A stretch of DNA of 64,000 nt. It comes from JAHQVI01 sp963727575 (GTDB taxonomy: Bacteria; Pseudomonadota; Alphaproteobacteria; Rhizobiales; Rhodomicrobiaceae). The notes under the pieces are model-generated. The model ran no database searches and was not told where the DNA came from. It worked only from the letters and a program-made list of their open reading frames with translations. Shown here piece after piece: positions 53,969 to 62,586 of this stretch. The stretch covers positions 1 through 64,000 of the forward strand of contig CAVSIA010000039.1 of NCBI GenBank assembly GCA_963727575.1. Reading direction: 5' to 3'. The first letter of the stretch is position 1, and each line of letters opens with the position of its first letter. The position numbers and the translations under genes are program-made.

Positions 53969-54175
53969 GGCGCGGTCCCGGCCTTGTTCCTGCTCGTCAT
54001 CTGGACGGTCTCAAAACGGCACACTGTCGGACCAATACGGTTTCGGCAAGCCCCGTGACGCATTTTTGAGCAGAGTTCGAGGTTCAGAATGGCGCTTCGG
54101 TGTTTGTGGATAAGTATTATTTCGCGGGTACAGGGGGCGATTGTCCCATAAAGTGTATTTCGAAACCATGCACGC

Positions 54176-55210
54176 ATGCGGTGTGTCTTTATGTTTGAGA
54201 GCCCTTCTGTGCGGTCACTGGACGTCTGCGCCGTTCCTCTGCCGCCCGAGGCGGACGAGGAAGCCGCGCCAATTCTGGTCTGCATCGGCGTTTGCACCGC
54301 CGGTCGACCGCGCCTGCTGACCAAATGCCTCGCCTCCCTGGTGCTTCAGCGCGCCCCGCGCGGCTACGCCTTCAGCTTCGTGGTGGTGGACAACAATTCC
54401 GATCCGCGCGCCCGCCCCATTGTACAAGCGGCCGCGGTGCATTCGCGGTTCCCCATCGATTACGTGCATGAGCGGCGGCGCGGCATCTCCTTCGCACGCA
54501 ATCGCGTCCTGGAGGAGGCACTCGGCAAGGGTGCACGCTGGGTTGGCTTCATCGACGACGACGAGACCGCGCCGCCGAACTGGCTGCTGAAGATGATCGC
54601 CGCGGCGCGCCGCTATCAAGCCGATGTGCTGCAAGGGCCGGTGACGCCGTCTTTTCCGGATCCCCTGCCGTTCTGGGCGGTGCCGAAGCCGGAGGAGCTG
54701 CGCGAAGGCGAGGCGATGAAATTCGCCGCCACCGGCAATGTGCTGTTCGATGCGGCGCTGATCGATGCCGACGGGCCGGGGCTGCGCTTCGATGAAGCCA
54801 TGGCGATCAGCGGCGGCGAGGATACCGATTTTTTTCTGCGCGCCAACCTCGCCGGAGCCAGGATCGTCTATTCGGCAAAGCCGGCCGTGTTCGAGGAAGT
54901 CCCGCCCGAGCGGCTCACCTTCCAACGCCAGATGCGGCTTGCCTTTCGCTGCGGCGCGAATGACGTCTACATCAAGCGAAAGCTGTATGGCGGCACGCGC
55001 ATGTTCGTCCGCCGCCTGCCGCAGATCCTGTTGCGGCTGGTTCGCGGCGCGCTGCAGATGCTGATTGCGCCGGCTTTTGCCGTGCGGGACCCGCAGCGCT
55101 TCAAGACGGTCGCCCTGGATGCCGGCTGGAAGATGTGCAAGAGCCTCGGCGTGCTGGCCGGGTTGATCGGGGTGCGGCCCGGCGGCTACCGCCGGATCGA
55201 CGGCTATTGA
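54176..55210 (+). CDS. Glycosyltransferase family 2 protein
   Basis: 344 aa. GT-A fold: CIGVCTAGRPRLLTKCLASLVLQ, VVDNNSD (nucleotide-sugar site), RRGISFARNRVLEEALGKGARWVGFIDDDETAPPNWL with the DxD motif, and GEDTDFFLRA in the catalytic ED position. A hydrophobic C-terminal region (LRLVRGALQMLIAPAFAVR) suggests membrane association. Start at 54176 or 54191 (MFESPS). Resembles SucA/SunS-like surface polysaccharide transferases. Confidence 0.88.
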   Translation: MRCVFMFESPSVRSLDVCAVPLPPEADEEAAPILVCIGVCTAGRPRLLTKCLASLVLQRAPRGYAFSFVVVDNNSDPRARPIVQAAAVHSRFPIDYVHERRRGISFARNRVLEEALGKGARWVGFIDDDETAPPNWLLKMIAAARRYQADVLQGPVTPSFPDPLPFWAVPKPEELREGEAMKFAATGNVLFDAALIDADGPGLRFDEAMAISGGEDTDFFLRANLAGARIVYSAKPAVFEEVPPERLTFQRQMRLAFRCGANDVYIKRKLYGGTRMFVRRLPQILLRLVRGALQMLIAPAFAVRDPQRFKTVALDAGWKMCKSLGVLAGLIGVRPGGYRRIDGY

Positions 55211-55233
55211 TTGCGGCCCGTTTCCGCGCAGGC

Positions 55234-55473
55234 TCACAAAACGTTGTGCGATCCGTCGCAATAGGGCTCGTCGCCGGTCTGCTTGCAGCCGCACAGATTG
55301 ACCGTCTCGCTGCGCTCCGCCTTGAAAATCAGCGGCAGGATATCCGTCCCGGCATGAGAGCCGTCGCAAAAGGGTTGGCGGGCCGACCGTCCGCAGCGGC
55401 ACCATGAATAGCTGCGGCCCTCGACCAGCTCCACGAGGTAGGGGTTGAGCTGCGCGGGAACCGGGTCGGCCAT
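55234..55473 (-). CDS. Double CDGSH iron-sulfur protein
   Basis: 79 aa with two mitoNEET-type sites: YSWCRCGRSARQPFCDGSH and VNLCGCKQTGDEPYCDGSH. Each is CxC plus C-DGSH, giving a 3-Cys/1-His 2Fe-2S cluster. Soluble, no signal. Electron transfer or cluster storage is likely; partner unknown. Confidence 0.93.
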   Translation of the reverse strand: MADPVPAQLNPYLVELVEGRSYSWCRCGRSARQPFCDGSHAGTDILPLIFKAERSETVNLCGCKQTGDEPYCDGSHNVL

Positions 55474-55607
55474 GATGTTCTCCCTTCTTCGATCTGAGCG
55501 GCTTGGATCGCCGAATCGTTGCTCAAGCCATTAGCGTAGGAGGGGAGGGCGGCGCAAGCACCGCGTGTCCCTGCGAGGCTGCGGGTCGTAAAGCGTGCGC
55601 GCAGGGC

Positions 55608-55931
55608 TCAGGCCGACGAGCGCCCGCCATGCGAGGAGGTCAGCCAGCCGATCAGCTCCTTGGCGACCTGATCGAAATTGGCCTGCGAGGCGATGATGCC
55701 ATGCGCCGGATCGCCCTTGGAAGCGGGCGAGCGGGCGGTGAATTCGCGCGTCGCGATCACCCGGCTGCGGCTCTCGTGAACCAGCTTGGCGAAGAGCGTC
55801 ACCACCGCTTCGGCGCGGCCCTCGCCGACTTCGATCTCGAACTGTCGGATTTCGATCGCGAGCGAATAATCGCCGTTGACCCGGTCCTGCGTGCTCAGCA
55901 CCGATGGCAGCCTTTGGTCCCGCTCCGGGCG
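55608..55931 (-). pseudogene. 3' fragment of an ABC-type transport auxiliary lipoprotein
   Basis: About 100 codons with DRVNGDYSLAIEIRQFEIEVGEGRAEAVVTLFAKLVHESRSRVIATREFTA and a terminal ANFDQVAKELIGWLTSS, resembling the C-terminal half of PqiC/ABC_trans_aux lipoproteins that accompany MlaD-type transporters. No lipobox or N-terminal half is present; upstream in this frame lies the end of the MFS gene at 55933. Either the gene is 5'-truncated by rearrangement or this is a short stand-alone ORF from GTG 55901. Confidence 0.55.
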
Positions 55932-55932
55932 G

Positions 55933-57174
55933 CTATTCCTGGCCGTTTTCGCGCGCGACGATCGGCCCGCCGCGCCACCGCCGCATCAGCACGAAGCTGA
56001 TCGCCAGCCCGGCAAGACCGAGCCCGGCCATGGCCAGATACGCCCCTCCGCCGAAATTCCTGTAGAGCGGGCCGGCCATCAACGAGGCGGACCCCATGCC
56101 GATGCCCATGGTGATCGAGGCATAGAGGCCCTGCGCCGAGGCGGAAAGGCGGTGCGGGATGGCCTTGTCCATGAAGTGCATGGCGCCGAGATGGGCCGCG
56201 CCGAAGGTGAGGCCGTGGAGGGATTGCACGAGAAACAGCAGCGCGAGCGGCGGATCGAAGGCGGTGATCGTCCAGCGGATCACGGCCGCGCCAGCGGCGA
56301 TCGCCAGAAGCTGCACGGGGCCGACCCAGCGCCCCACCCGGCGCGCATAGGCGAACAGAACGATCTCGGCGATCACCCCGATGCCCCAGAGCGGCCCGAT
56401 GACGCTCGGCGGAATGCCCGCCGACGTCCAGTGCAGCGTGCCGAAGATGTAATAGACGACATGGGCGCCCTGGATCGTGCTGGTCGCGGCCAGGAACAGC
56501 CAGAGATCGGGCTTGGCCATCAGCCGGGTCATGTCGGCGATGCGAAGCTGGGTGCGCTTCGGCGTGGGCGCGCCATCCGCTTCGGCCCCGCCATCGGCGT
56601 CGTCGCCTGGAAGTGCGTAGGACACGATAAGCACGGTGACCGCCGCGCCGATGAACAGCACGAGCGCGGCGCGTGGGCCCCAAAGGTCGACGGAAAACCC
56701 GCCTGCTGCGGTCATGACGATGTAACTGAGCGAGCCCCATAACCGCATCTGCCCGTAATCCGCGCGGCCCGCACGGGCACCGGCGAGGGCGAGCGAGTCG
56801 GTGATCGGCAACACCGACATCCAGAACAGCGTGTAGACCACGATGACGGCAAAAATTGCCGGGAAGCCGGCCGCAAAAGGCAGCGTCGCCACGGAAAGCA
56901 CCGCGCCCCAGGCGAGCGCGTTCAGGAGCCGCGCAGGCCGGCCATATCGGTCCGCGGCGAAGGTCATGGCCGGGGTGAAAATCGCGCGCAGGAAGACCGG
57001 GATGGCGAAGGTCAGCGAGATCTGGAAGTCGGTGAGGCCGCGCCATTTCAACCAGAGCGGCATGAACGGCTGATAGCAGCCGACCAGAAGGAAGATCGCG
57101 ATGTAGAAAGCCGAAATCCGGAGTGCGAATGCATCTTCTGGTAACGGTCTTGGGAAGACGGTTGTCCGGAGCAC
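55933..57174 (-). CDS. MFS transporter, phenylpropionate-permease (HcaT) type
   Basis: 413 aa with about 12 hydrophobic segments. Family features: LVGCYQPFMPLWLKWRGLTDFQISLTFAIPVFLRAIFTPAMTFAADRYGR at the N-terminus, the RAGRADYGQMRLWGSLSYIV block after segment 4, and FLVQSLHGLTFGAAHLGAMHFMDKAIP in the C-half. H+-coupled; substrate unknown. Transcribed away from the 57.2-kb gene. Confidence 0.86.
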   Translation of the reverse strand: MLRTTVFPRPLPEDAFALRISAFYIAIFLLVGCYQPFMPLWLKWRGLTDFQISLTFAIPVFLRAIFTPAMTFAADRYGRPARLLNALAWGAVLSVATLPFAAGFPAIFAVIVVYTLFWMSVLPITDSLALAGARAGRADYGQMRLWGSLSYIVMTAAGGFSVDLWGPRAALVLFIGAAVTVLIVSYALPGDDADGGAEADGAPTPKRTQLRIADMTRLMAKPDLWLFLAATSTIQGAHVVYYIFGTLHWTSAGIPPSVIGPLWGIGVIAEIVLFAYARRVGRWVGPVQLLAIAAGAAVIRWTITAFDPPLALLFLVQSLHGLTFGAAHLGAMHFMDKAIPHRLSASAQGLYASITMGIGMGSASLMAGPLYRNFGGGAYLAMAGLGLAGLAISFVLMRRWRGGPIVARENGQE

Positions 57175-57267
57175 GGCGGGCTAAACCAATCGCTAAGAGA
57201 TTTACTGCATAGTCACGCCACGAAAGACGTGCCCGTTCCCTTCAACGACGTCGAGCGTAAACAAGCG

Positions 57268-58002
57268 ATGCCGTCATCTATGTCACATATCACGACGCTC
57301 ACGGCGGACTACGACGCCATCGAGCGGGCGATCCGCGAGACCGGCCGTGGCCGCTGGTTTCTCGCCTGCTATCTTGAGCGTAACCGTTCGGCCGAGACCC
57401 GGATGCTGCTTGGCGCGATCGCCAAGCTGGAATCCGCGATGCGTGACAACGGCCACGTTCTGAGCGATCCGGCCGCGCTGGAAACTGTCGCCGTGCTCCG
57501 CGAGTTGATCGATCAGGCCCGCAGCGATATGGCCCATTTGCCGCGCGTTGACAACAGCACGGCCGAGCTTCCCGTCTCCCGCTTCAATTTCGAAGGCATT
57601 CCCGGCGCTATCGCCGGTGAGGTCCAGGCGATCCGCGACGCAGCCGCAAGCATCCACAGCGCCGCCTATGCCTTGCAGGCCGCCGGCGTGTTCCAGGGCG
57701 TGGCCCGGCAGATCGCCGAGCGTGCCGATGCCATCGAGCATGCCTGCGCCACCCAGGAAGCGGCGCTGACCCGCGCCACTCGCATGGCAACCCTGCTCAG
57801 CGACATCGAAGCCGAGCTGATGAGCAGCTTCGAGGACGCCGAAACCTTCGCTGCCAAGTTCGGGGAGCCAGTTGCCGAGATCCGCGGCATCGACGGCGCT
57901 TACATGTCCGACCGCTATATCCCGGACGAAGTCGTCGAGGAAATTTCCGCGGCCCTCGGCGATGACGACGATGACGGGTTTTACGGCCCGTCGAGCGCCT
58001 GA
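57268..58002 (+). CDS. Helical protein, possibly CheZ-related
   Basis: 244 aa from the ATG at 57268; a GTG at 57229 would add 13 residues. Starts with DYDAIERAIRETGRGRWFLACYLERNRSAETRMLLGAIAKLESAM, then a long helical middle (AIRDAAASIHSAAYALQAAGVFQGVARQIAERADAIEHACATQEAAL) and an acidic end EISAALGDDDDDGFYG. The RGRWFLxxYxxRNR block occurs in alphaproteobacterial proteins sometimes annotated as CheZ-like, and the GVFQGVARQI helix is reminiscent of CheZ. No flagellar or chemotaxis gene is nearby. Confidence 0.5.
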   Translation: MPSSMSHITTLTADYDAIERAIRETGRGRWFLACYLERNRSAETRMLLGAIAKLESAMRDNGHVLSDPAALETVAVLRELIDQARSDMAHLPRVDNSTAELPVSRFNFEGIPGAIAGEVQAIRDAAASIHSAAYALQAAGVFQGVARQIAERADAIEHACATQEAALTRATRMATLLSDIEAELMSSFEDAETFAAKFGEPVAEIRGIDGAYMSDRYIPDEVVEEISAALGDDDDDGFYGPSSA

Positions 58003-58006
58003 GCGG

Positions 58007-58999
58007 CTAAACGCCCGCGCTCAAGCAGTCGTTGAGCATCGCCGGCTCGATATTCCCGCCTGACAGGACGATGGCCACAGCGCCGCCGGATGGCTTGTAG
58101 CGCCCGCTGAGCAGCGCGGCCAGCGCCACGGCGCCGCCCGGTTCGACCACCAGCTTCAGCTCATGGAAGGCGAAGGCGACCGCCTTGCGCGTCTCGGCAT
58201 CCGGCACCGCGAACCCGCCCGTCAGCCGTTCGCGGCCGACTGCGAAGGTCAGCTCGCCCGGCTCCGTCATCAGTAAGGCATCGCAGATCGAGCGGGCGTC
58301 CGGCGCGTTGCGCTCGCGCTGGCCGCTGCGCAGCGAGCGCGCATAGTCCTCGAAGCCTTCCGGCTCGACGGTGTAAACGTTGCACGCTGGCGCGCCGTGC
58401 TTCACCGCCAGCGAAATGCCCGACGCCAGCCCGCCGCCGCTGCACGGCGTGAGCACGGCCTCCAGCGCAGCGCCTGCATCTTTCGCCTGCTCGACGATTT
58501 CCAGCCCCACCGTGCCCTGTCCCGCGATCACGTAAGGGTTGTCGAACGGCGCCACGAACTGTGCGCCGCGCTCTTCGGCGACGGCGGCGGCGATGGCGTC
58601 GCGGTCCTCGGTGTAGCGGTCGTAATGGACGACGTCGGCGCCCGAGCGCTTGGTCCGCATCACCTTGATGGCGGGCGCGTCGGACGGCATGACGATGGCC
58701 GCGCGCATACCGCAGAGCCGCGCCGCCTCGGCGACGCCCTGGGCGTGATTGCCCGACGAGCAGGCGACCACCCCGCCGGGGAAGGCTGCCCGGTCGATGC
58801 GCGAGATGCAATTATAGGCGCCGCGGAATTTGAAGCTGCCGGTGCGCTGCAGGACCTCCGCCTTCAGCAGCACGCGGGTGCCGATCCGGTCGTTGAGAAA
58901 GGCGGATTCCAGAAGCGGTGTGCGGACCGCGAAGGGGCGGATGGTGACGGCCGCCTCGCGCACATCGGCGACGGACGGAAGTTGAACGGGTAAGGTCAT
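58007..58999 (-). CDS. PLP-dependent threonine/serine dehydratase
   Basis: 330 aa from the ATG at 58999. Schiff-base Lys in RTGSFKFRGAYNCI, ACSSGNHAQGVAEAAR, and phosphate loop PCSGGGLASGIS. No ACT domain, unlike the 32-kb paralogue, so it is the short catabolic form (serine/threonine dehydratase or racemase-like). Its start overlaps the stop of the GT4 gene (ATGA), so it is the last gene of a three-gene operon with the LpxH-like and GT4 genes, an odd functional mix. Confidence 0.88.
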   Translation of the reverse strand: MTLPVQLPSVADVREAAVTIRPFAVRTPLLESAFLNDRIGTRVLLKAEVLQRTGSFKFRGAYNCISRIDRAAFPGGVVACSSGNHAQGVAEAARLCGMRAAIVMPSDAPAIKVMRTKRSGADVVHYDRYTEDRDAIAAAVAEERGAQFVAPFDNPYVIAGQGTVGLEIVEQAKDAGAALEAVLTPCSGGGLASGISLAVKHGAPACNVYTVEPEGFEDYARSLRSGQRERNAPDARSICDALLMTEPGELTFAVGRERLTGGFAVPDAETRKAVAFAFHELKLVVEPGGAVALAALLSGRYKPSGGAVAIVLSGGNIEPAMLNDCLSAGV

Positions 59000-60003
59000 G
59001 GTGAGCCGCTGCAAGCCGTGGTGATGTTGGCGATGAATTGACGCGCGCAGGTTTCCCAGCTGAAGCCGAGAGCATAATCCCGGCAGGCGGCGCGGTCCAT
59101 GGCGAGTGCCTGCATGGCTGCCTCGCGCAAATCGGTGCCGAGCCAGCCGACCTGGCCGTGGGCGATCACGTCTTTCGGGCCGGTCACCGGAAAGGCGGCG
59201 ACGGGAACGCCCGAGGCAAGGGCCTCCAGCAGAACGACGCCATACGTGTCCGTCAGGCTGGGAAAGACGAACGCGTCCGCCGAGGCGAAGGCTTCGGCCA
59301 GAGCCTCGCCGAAGCGCGGCCCGGTGAACGTGGCGCCGGAATAGGCCGCTTTCAGCTCCTGAAGCTGCGGTCCGCCACCGACGACGACTTTCTTGCCCGG
59401 AAGGTCGAGATCGAGAAATGCGGCCAGATTCTTCTCGACGGCGACACGGCCGACATACAGGAACACCGGTCCCTCGCCGAACAGCCGGACATCGCGCGGC
59501 CGGAACAGGTCGGTGTCGACGCCCCGCGACCAGGGCAGGAGGTGCGTCAAGCCTTTCGCCGCAAGCTCCTCGCGGAGCGATGCGGTCGCCACCATGGTGC
59601 CGCGCGCCGCGTTATGAAACCAGCGCTCGAGCGCATAGCCCCACGACACGCGCACGGGCAGGCGCGCGGCGGCGTATTCGGGAAAACGGGTGTGATAGCT
59701 GGTGGTGAACGGCCGGCCGGTTTTGAGACACGCCGCGCGGGTTGCCAGACCGATCGGCCCTTCCGTGGCGATGTGGATGAAATCGGGCGCGAACGCCTCG
59801 ATCCGCGACCGCGCCTCGCCGGCCCCGATCAGCGCCAGACGGATCTCGCGATAGGTTGGCAGCGGGACCGTGCGGTAGCCGTGCGGAGTGAGGAACAAAG
59901 GCTCGTGCCCCAGCCTTTCAAGCTGCTCGCCAAGCCGCATATAGGTTTGTACGACGCCATTGACCTGCGGACGCCATGCGTCCGTCGCGATCAGGAACCG
60001 CAT
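58996..60003 (-). CDS. Glycosyltransferase family 4 (GT-B) protein
   Basis: 335 aa. N-domain TDAWRPQVNGVVQTYMRLGEQLERLGHEPLFLTP; C-domain VFLYVGRVAVEKNLAAFLDLDLPGKKVVVGGGPQLQEL, with the conserved E of the EX7E motif in ASADAFVFPSLTDTYGVVLLEALASGVPVAAF. The TDAWRPQVNGVV start is typical of sulfoquinovosyl/mannosyl (SqdX/MgtA-like) transferases. The ATG overlaps the stop of the LpxH-like gene as TGATG. Such pairs occur in Hyphomicrobiales and may act in lipid glycosylation (inference). Confidence 0.92.
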   Translation of the reverse strand: MRFLIATDAWRPQVNGVVQTYMRLGEQLERLGHEPLFLTPHGYRTVPLPTYREIRLALIGAGEARSRIEAFAPDFIHIATEGPIGLATRAACLKTGRPFTTSYHTRFPEYAAARLPVRVSWGYALERWFHNAARGTMVATASLREELAAKGLTHLLPWSRGVDTDLFRPRDVRLFGEGPVFLYVGRVAVEKNLAAFLDLDLPGKKVVVGGGPQLQELKAAYSGATFTGPRFGEALAEAFASADAFVFPSLTDTYGVVLLEALASGVPVAAFPVTGPKDVIAHGQVGWLGTDLREAAMQALAMDRAACRDYALGFSWETCARQFIANITTACSGSP

Positions 60004-60821
60004 CAAGCGGCGGCTGCGGTCTGCGCAAGTGCGGCGGCTTCGGCCTGCTCGATCTGGACGATGTCGAGCCAGCGGATGATCTCGAACTTGCCGTCGAAGG
60101 TCTCGCCCACGGCCGTGCCGCTCTCCACCCAGTCGCCGCAATTGATGTAGCTGATCCCGGCGATCTCGCGCATCGCGGCGAAGTGGATGTGGCCGCAGAT
60201 GACGCCGTCGGCGCCGTGACGCTTGGCCTCGCCGGCGAGCGCATTCTCGAAATCGCCGATATAGTTCACCGCCTTCTTCACCTTGTGCTTCAGATAGGCG
60301 GAAAGCGACCAGGAGGAGAAGCCGAAACGGCGGCGGACCTTGTTGAAGGTGGTATTGACACCGAGGGCGGCGACATAGGCCCAGTCGCCGAGAAAGGCCA
60401 GCCACTTGACATATTTGATGACGACGTCGAATTCGTCGCCATGCATGATCAGAAACCGCCGGCCGTCGGCGGTGACGTGAATATCGTTGAGCTTGAACTC
60501 GATGCCGCCGAAATGCTGGCCGCAATACGCCCGCAGCGCCTCGTCGTGATTGCCGGGAATGTAGATGAAGGTGGCCCCCTTGCGGGCCTTGCGCAGCAGC
60601 TTCTGCACGACGTCGTTATGGGCCTGCGGCCAGTGCGGCGTGCGGCGGATGCGCCAGAAATCGACGATGTCTCCGACCAGATAATAGGTGTCGGCGTCGA
60701 ACCTTTTGAGGAATTCGATGAGACTCCCCGCCTGACACGCCTTGGTCCCAAGATGGACGTCGGAAATGAAAAGCGTGCGGTAGCGCTTGCTCAGGCCGAT
60801 TTGCTGGCTGGGTTGCTGCAC
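60003..60821 (-). CDS. LpxH-like UDP-2,3-diacylglucosamine diphosphatase family metallophosphatase
   Basis: 272 aa. Calcineurin-type metal motifs in order: LFISDVHLGT, YYLVGDIVDFW, YIPGNHDE, IMHGDEFD, GVICGHIHFA. Length and the HxxFxx spacing match the LpxH/LpxI-neighbour group in alphaproteobacteria, where a second homologue often lies next to a GT4 gene. First gene of the operon with GT4 and the dehydratase. Whether it is the lipid A enzyme or a paralogue cannot be told here. Confidence 0.88.
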   Translation of the reverse strand: MQQPSQQIGLSKRYRTLFISDVHLGTKACQAGSLIEFLKRFDADTYYLVGDIVDFWRIRRTPHWPQAHNDVVQKLLRKARKGATFIYIPGNHDEALRAYCGQHFGGIEFKLNDIHVTADGRRFLIMHGDEFDVVIKYVKWLAFLGDWAYVAALGVNTTFNKVRRRFGFSSWSLSAYLKHKVKKAVNYIGDFENALAGEAKRHGADGVICGHIHFAAMREIAGISYINCGDWVESGTAVGETFDGKFEIIRWLDIVQIEQAEAAALAQTAAAA

Positions 60822-61124
60822 AATCCTATCCCGAACGCTGTGTGACAGGTCGTAGTGTTGGGGATTCGTGTTTCAGATATATGACGCCGACGAGACCGCT
60901 CTGTTCCCCGCATCGAGGGCCTTCGAGGCCAAACTCGTCACCTTTTAGCTTCATTGCTGTAAGGGCGCAACGCTTCAATAATAGCGTACCTTAACGCTTG
61001 GTGCAGCCTGGATTTCCAATCCAACGCCTTAACCAAGCTGCCCACTAGGGGATGCATCGTTTCCCATCTCATATTTAAACTCTACACTATCAGGGGGCGG
61101 GCGGCACTAAACAGCGGGTGTAGT
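60822..61124. other. Divergent intergenic region with a tRNA-Ser-like stretch
   Basis: About 300 bases. The minus strand of 61001-61045 contains a D-arm-like GGTTAAGGCG and an anticodon arm TTGGATTGGAAATCCAG with loop TTGGAAA. No T arm (GTTCGAATC) or acceptor pairing follows, so a functional tRNA is not supported. Promoters for both neighbours must lie here. Confidence 0.4.
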
Positions 61125-61553
61125 ATGATGCGTTACGTTATTGCCTTTATTTCCTTCATTCTCCTATCTGTCGGCGCGAGCGCTGCGGCCAACGCGTCGG
61201 TGCTCATCAAAGTCGACCGAGGCGAGCAGCGAATGCACGTCTATGTCGACGGCGAGCTGTATTATGTCTGGCCGGTTTCGACGGGGCGGCGCGGCTATTC
61301 CACGCCCACTGGGTCATACCGGCCTTACTCGCTGGACCGCTACCATCGGTCGAGCCGCTACGAAGATGCGCCGATGCCCTACTCGATTTTTTATCGCGGC
61401 GGATACGCGATCCACGGCACCTATTCCGTTCGCCGTCTTGGCAGTCCGGCCTCGCATGGCTGCGTGCGCTTGCACATGTCGAATGCGCGCGAGCTGTTCG
61501 AGCTTGTCCGCTCCTACGGCAAGGGGGCGACGCGGATCGTCATTTATCCTTAG
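61125..61553 (+). CDS. Small secreted L,D-transpeptidase (YkuD domain)
   Basis: 142 aa with a signal peptide (FISFILLSVGASAAANA). YkuD domain: IKVDRGEQRMHVYVDGELYYVWPVSTG, GYAIHGTY and the catalytic SPASHGCVRLHM (SHGCVR). Short single-domain type, without a peptidoglycan-binding module. Forms 3-3 crosslinks or attaches proteins to peptidoglycan. Its 3' end overlaps the convergent YcjF-type gene by 14 bases. Confidence 0.93.
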   Translation: MMRYVIAFISFILLSVGASAAANASVLIKVDRGEQRMHVYVDGELYYVWPVSTGRRGYSTPTGSYRPYSLDRYHRSSRYEDAPMPYSIFYRGGYAIHGTYSVRRLGSPASHGCVRLHMSNARELFELVRSYGKGATRIVIYP

Positions 61554-62586
61554 CCGAAGTAGAGGCGCGCGGATCGGCGCCGCGCGTTTTCCGCAGTTCA
61601 GCAACGAAATCGCGCAATCTCGGGCGTTCCGCCTCGAGGAACGGCAGCGGCCGGCACAGGTCGATTGCGGCGATGCCGATCCGGCCCGTGAACGCGCCGT
61701 TCATGATGCCTTCGCCCAGCCGGGCCGACAGCCGCGCCGTCAGCCCATGACCGATCAGCTGCTGGATGACGTCCTCACCCAGCGCCACGCCGCCGGTCAG
61801 CGCCAGATGCCCCAGCACCAGCCGCGCCAGACGCAGTGAGCCGAGAAAGCCCGGCCGTCCGCCATAAAGCGTCGCCAGGCGGCGGACCATGCCCAGATTC
61901 TCGATGGCGACGAACGAGACGTCGACGATCGCCGACGGACTGACCGCGGTGATCATGGCGACGCGGCGCGCCGAGGCCGAGATCGACTGCCGCGCCTGCC
62001 GGTCGAGGGGGCTCAGCATTTCGCGCTCGGTCAGGATCAGCAATTCGCGCGCATTCAGCACCTCGCCCCGATGCTCGGCGAGCCGCTTGGCGCCCCATTT
62101 CAAGTCGCCGCGATCGCTGAACAACCGTTCGATCTGAAGGGAGGTTTCCTCGGCGCGCTGCTTGTCCGCTTCGGCAAGGGCGTTCTCCGCACCGAGCCGG
62201 ATCGCGGCGACATGGCCGAGGCGGAAGAAGCCGAGCAACTCCCGGCCCGCGATCATCAGCGCGGCGAGGCCGGCGATTACGGCGAGGGCGAGCGCCAGAT
62301 AGCCGAGCCAGCCGCCGCGGGCGAACAGGTCGACGATGAAGTTGGTCACCCAGATGCTCAGGCCGATCGAGATCAGCCCGCCGATCGCGCTGAAGAAGAC
62401 CGTACCCCAGCCGATGCTGCGAAAGCGCATCAGCTTGGCGACCGCCGAGGTCGTCTGCGGCGCGGACAGATCCTCCGCCGGAGCGGCCGCCGGCTCCGCA
62501 TCGATCGGGGCCGGCTCGGCGGCGGTCAGCCGCGTATCGTCGAGGCGGAACACGCGCGGCTTGCGGTGCGGATCGTCGGCGCTCAT
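61540..62586 (-). CDS. YcjF/DUF697 family membrane protein
   Basis: 348 aa (TIGR01620-type). Charged N-terminus (RKPRVFRLDDTRL), two membrane segments (GWGTVFFSAIGGLISIGLSIWVTNFIV and GWLGYLALALAVIAGLAALMIAG), then the DUF697 region HVAAIRLGAENALAEADKQRAEETSLQIERLF and SVGDVSFVAIENL-like VDVSFVAIENLGMVRRLATLYGGRPGFLGSLRLARLVLGHLALTGG. ATG overlaps the YcjX stop (ATGA); the two are co-expressed. Confidence 0.9.
   Translation of the reverse strand: MSADDPHRKPRVFRLDDTRLTAAEPAPIDAEPAAAPAEDLSAPQTTSAVAKLMRFRSIGWGTVFFSAIGGLISIGLSIWVTNFIVDLFARGGWLGYLALALAVIAGLAALMIAGRELLGFFRLGHVAAIRLGAENALAEADKQRAEETSLQIERLFSDRGDLKWGAKRLAEHRGEVLNARELLILTEREMLSPLDRQARQSISASARRVAMITAVSPSAIVDVSFVAIENLGMVRRLATLYGGRPGFLGSLRLARLVLGHLALTGGVALGEDVIQQLIGHGLTARLSARLGEGIMNGAFTGRIGIAAIDLCRPLPFLEAERPRLRDFVAELRKTRGADPRASTSAKDK

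Noticed and set aside
61001..61060. tRNA-Ser(GGA)-like sequence on the minus strand
   Set aside because: The anticodon arm and part of a D arm fit, but there is no T arm, no acceptor pairing and no CCA-side match. It could be a fragment or chance.
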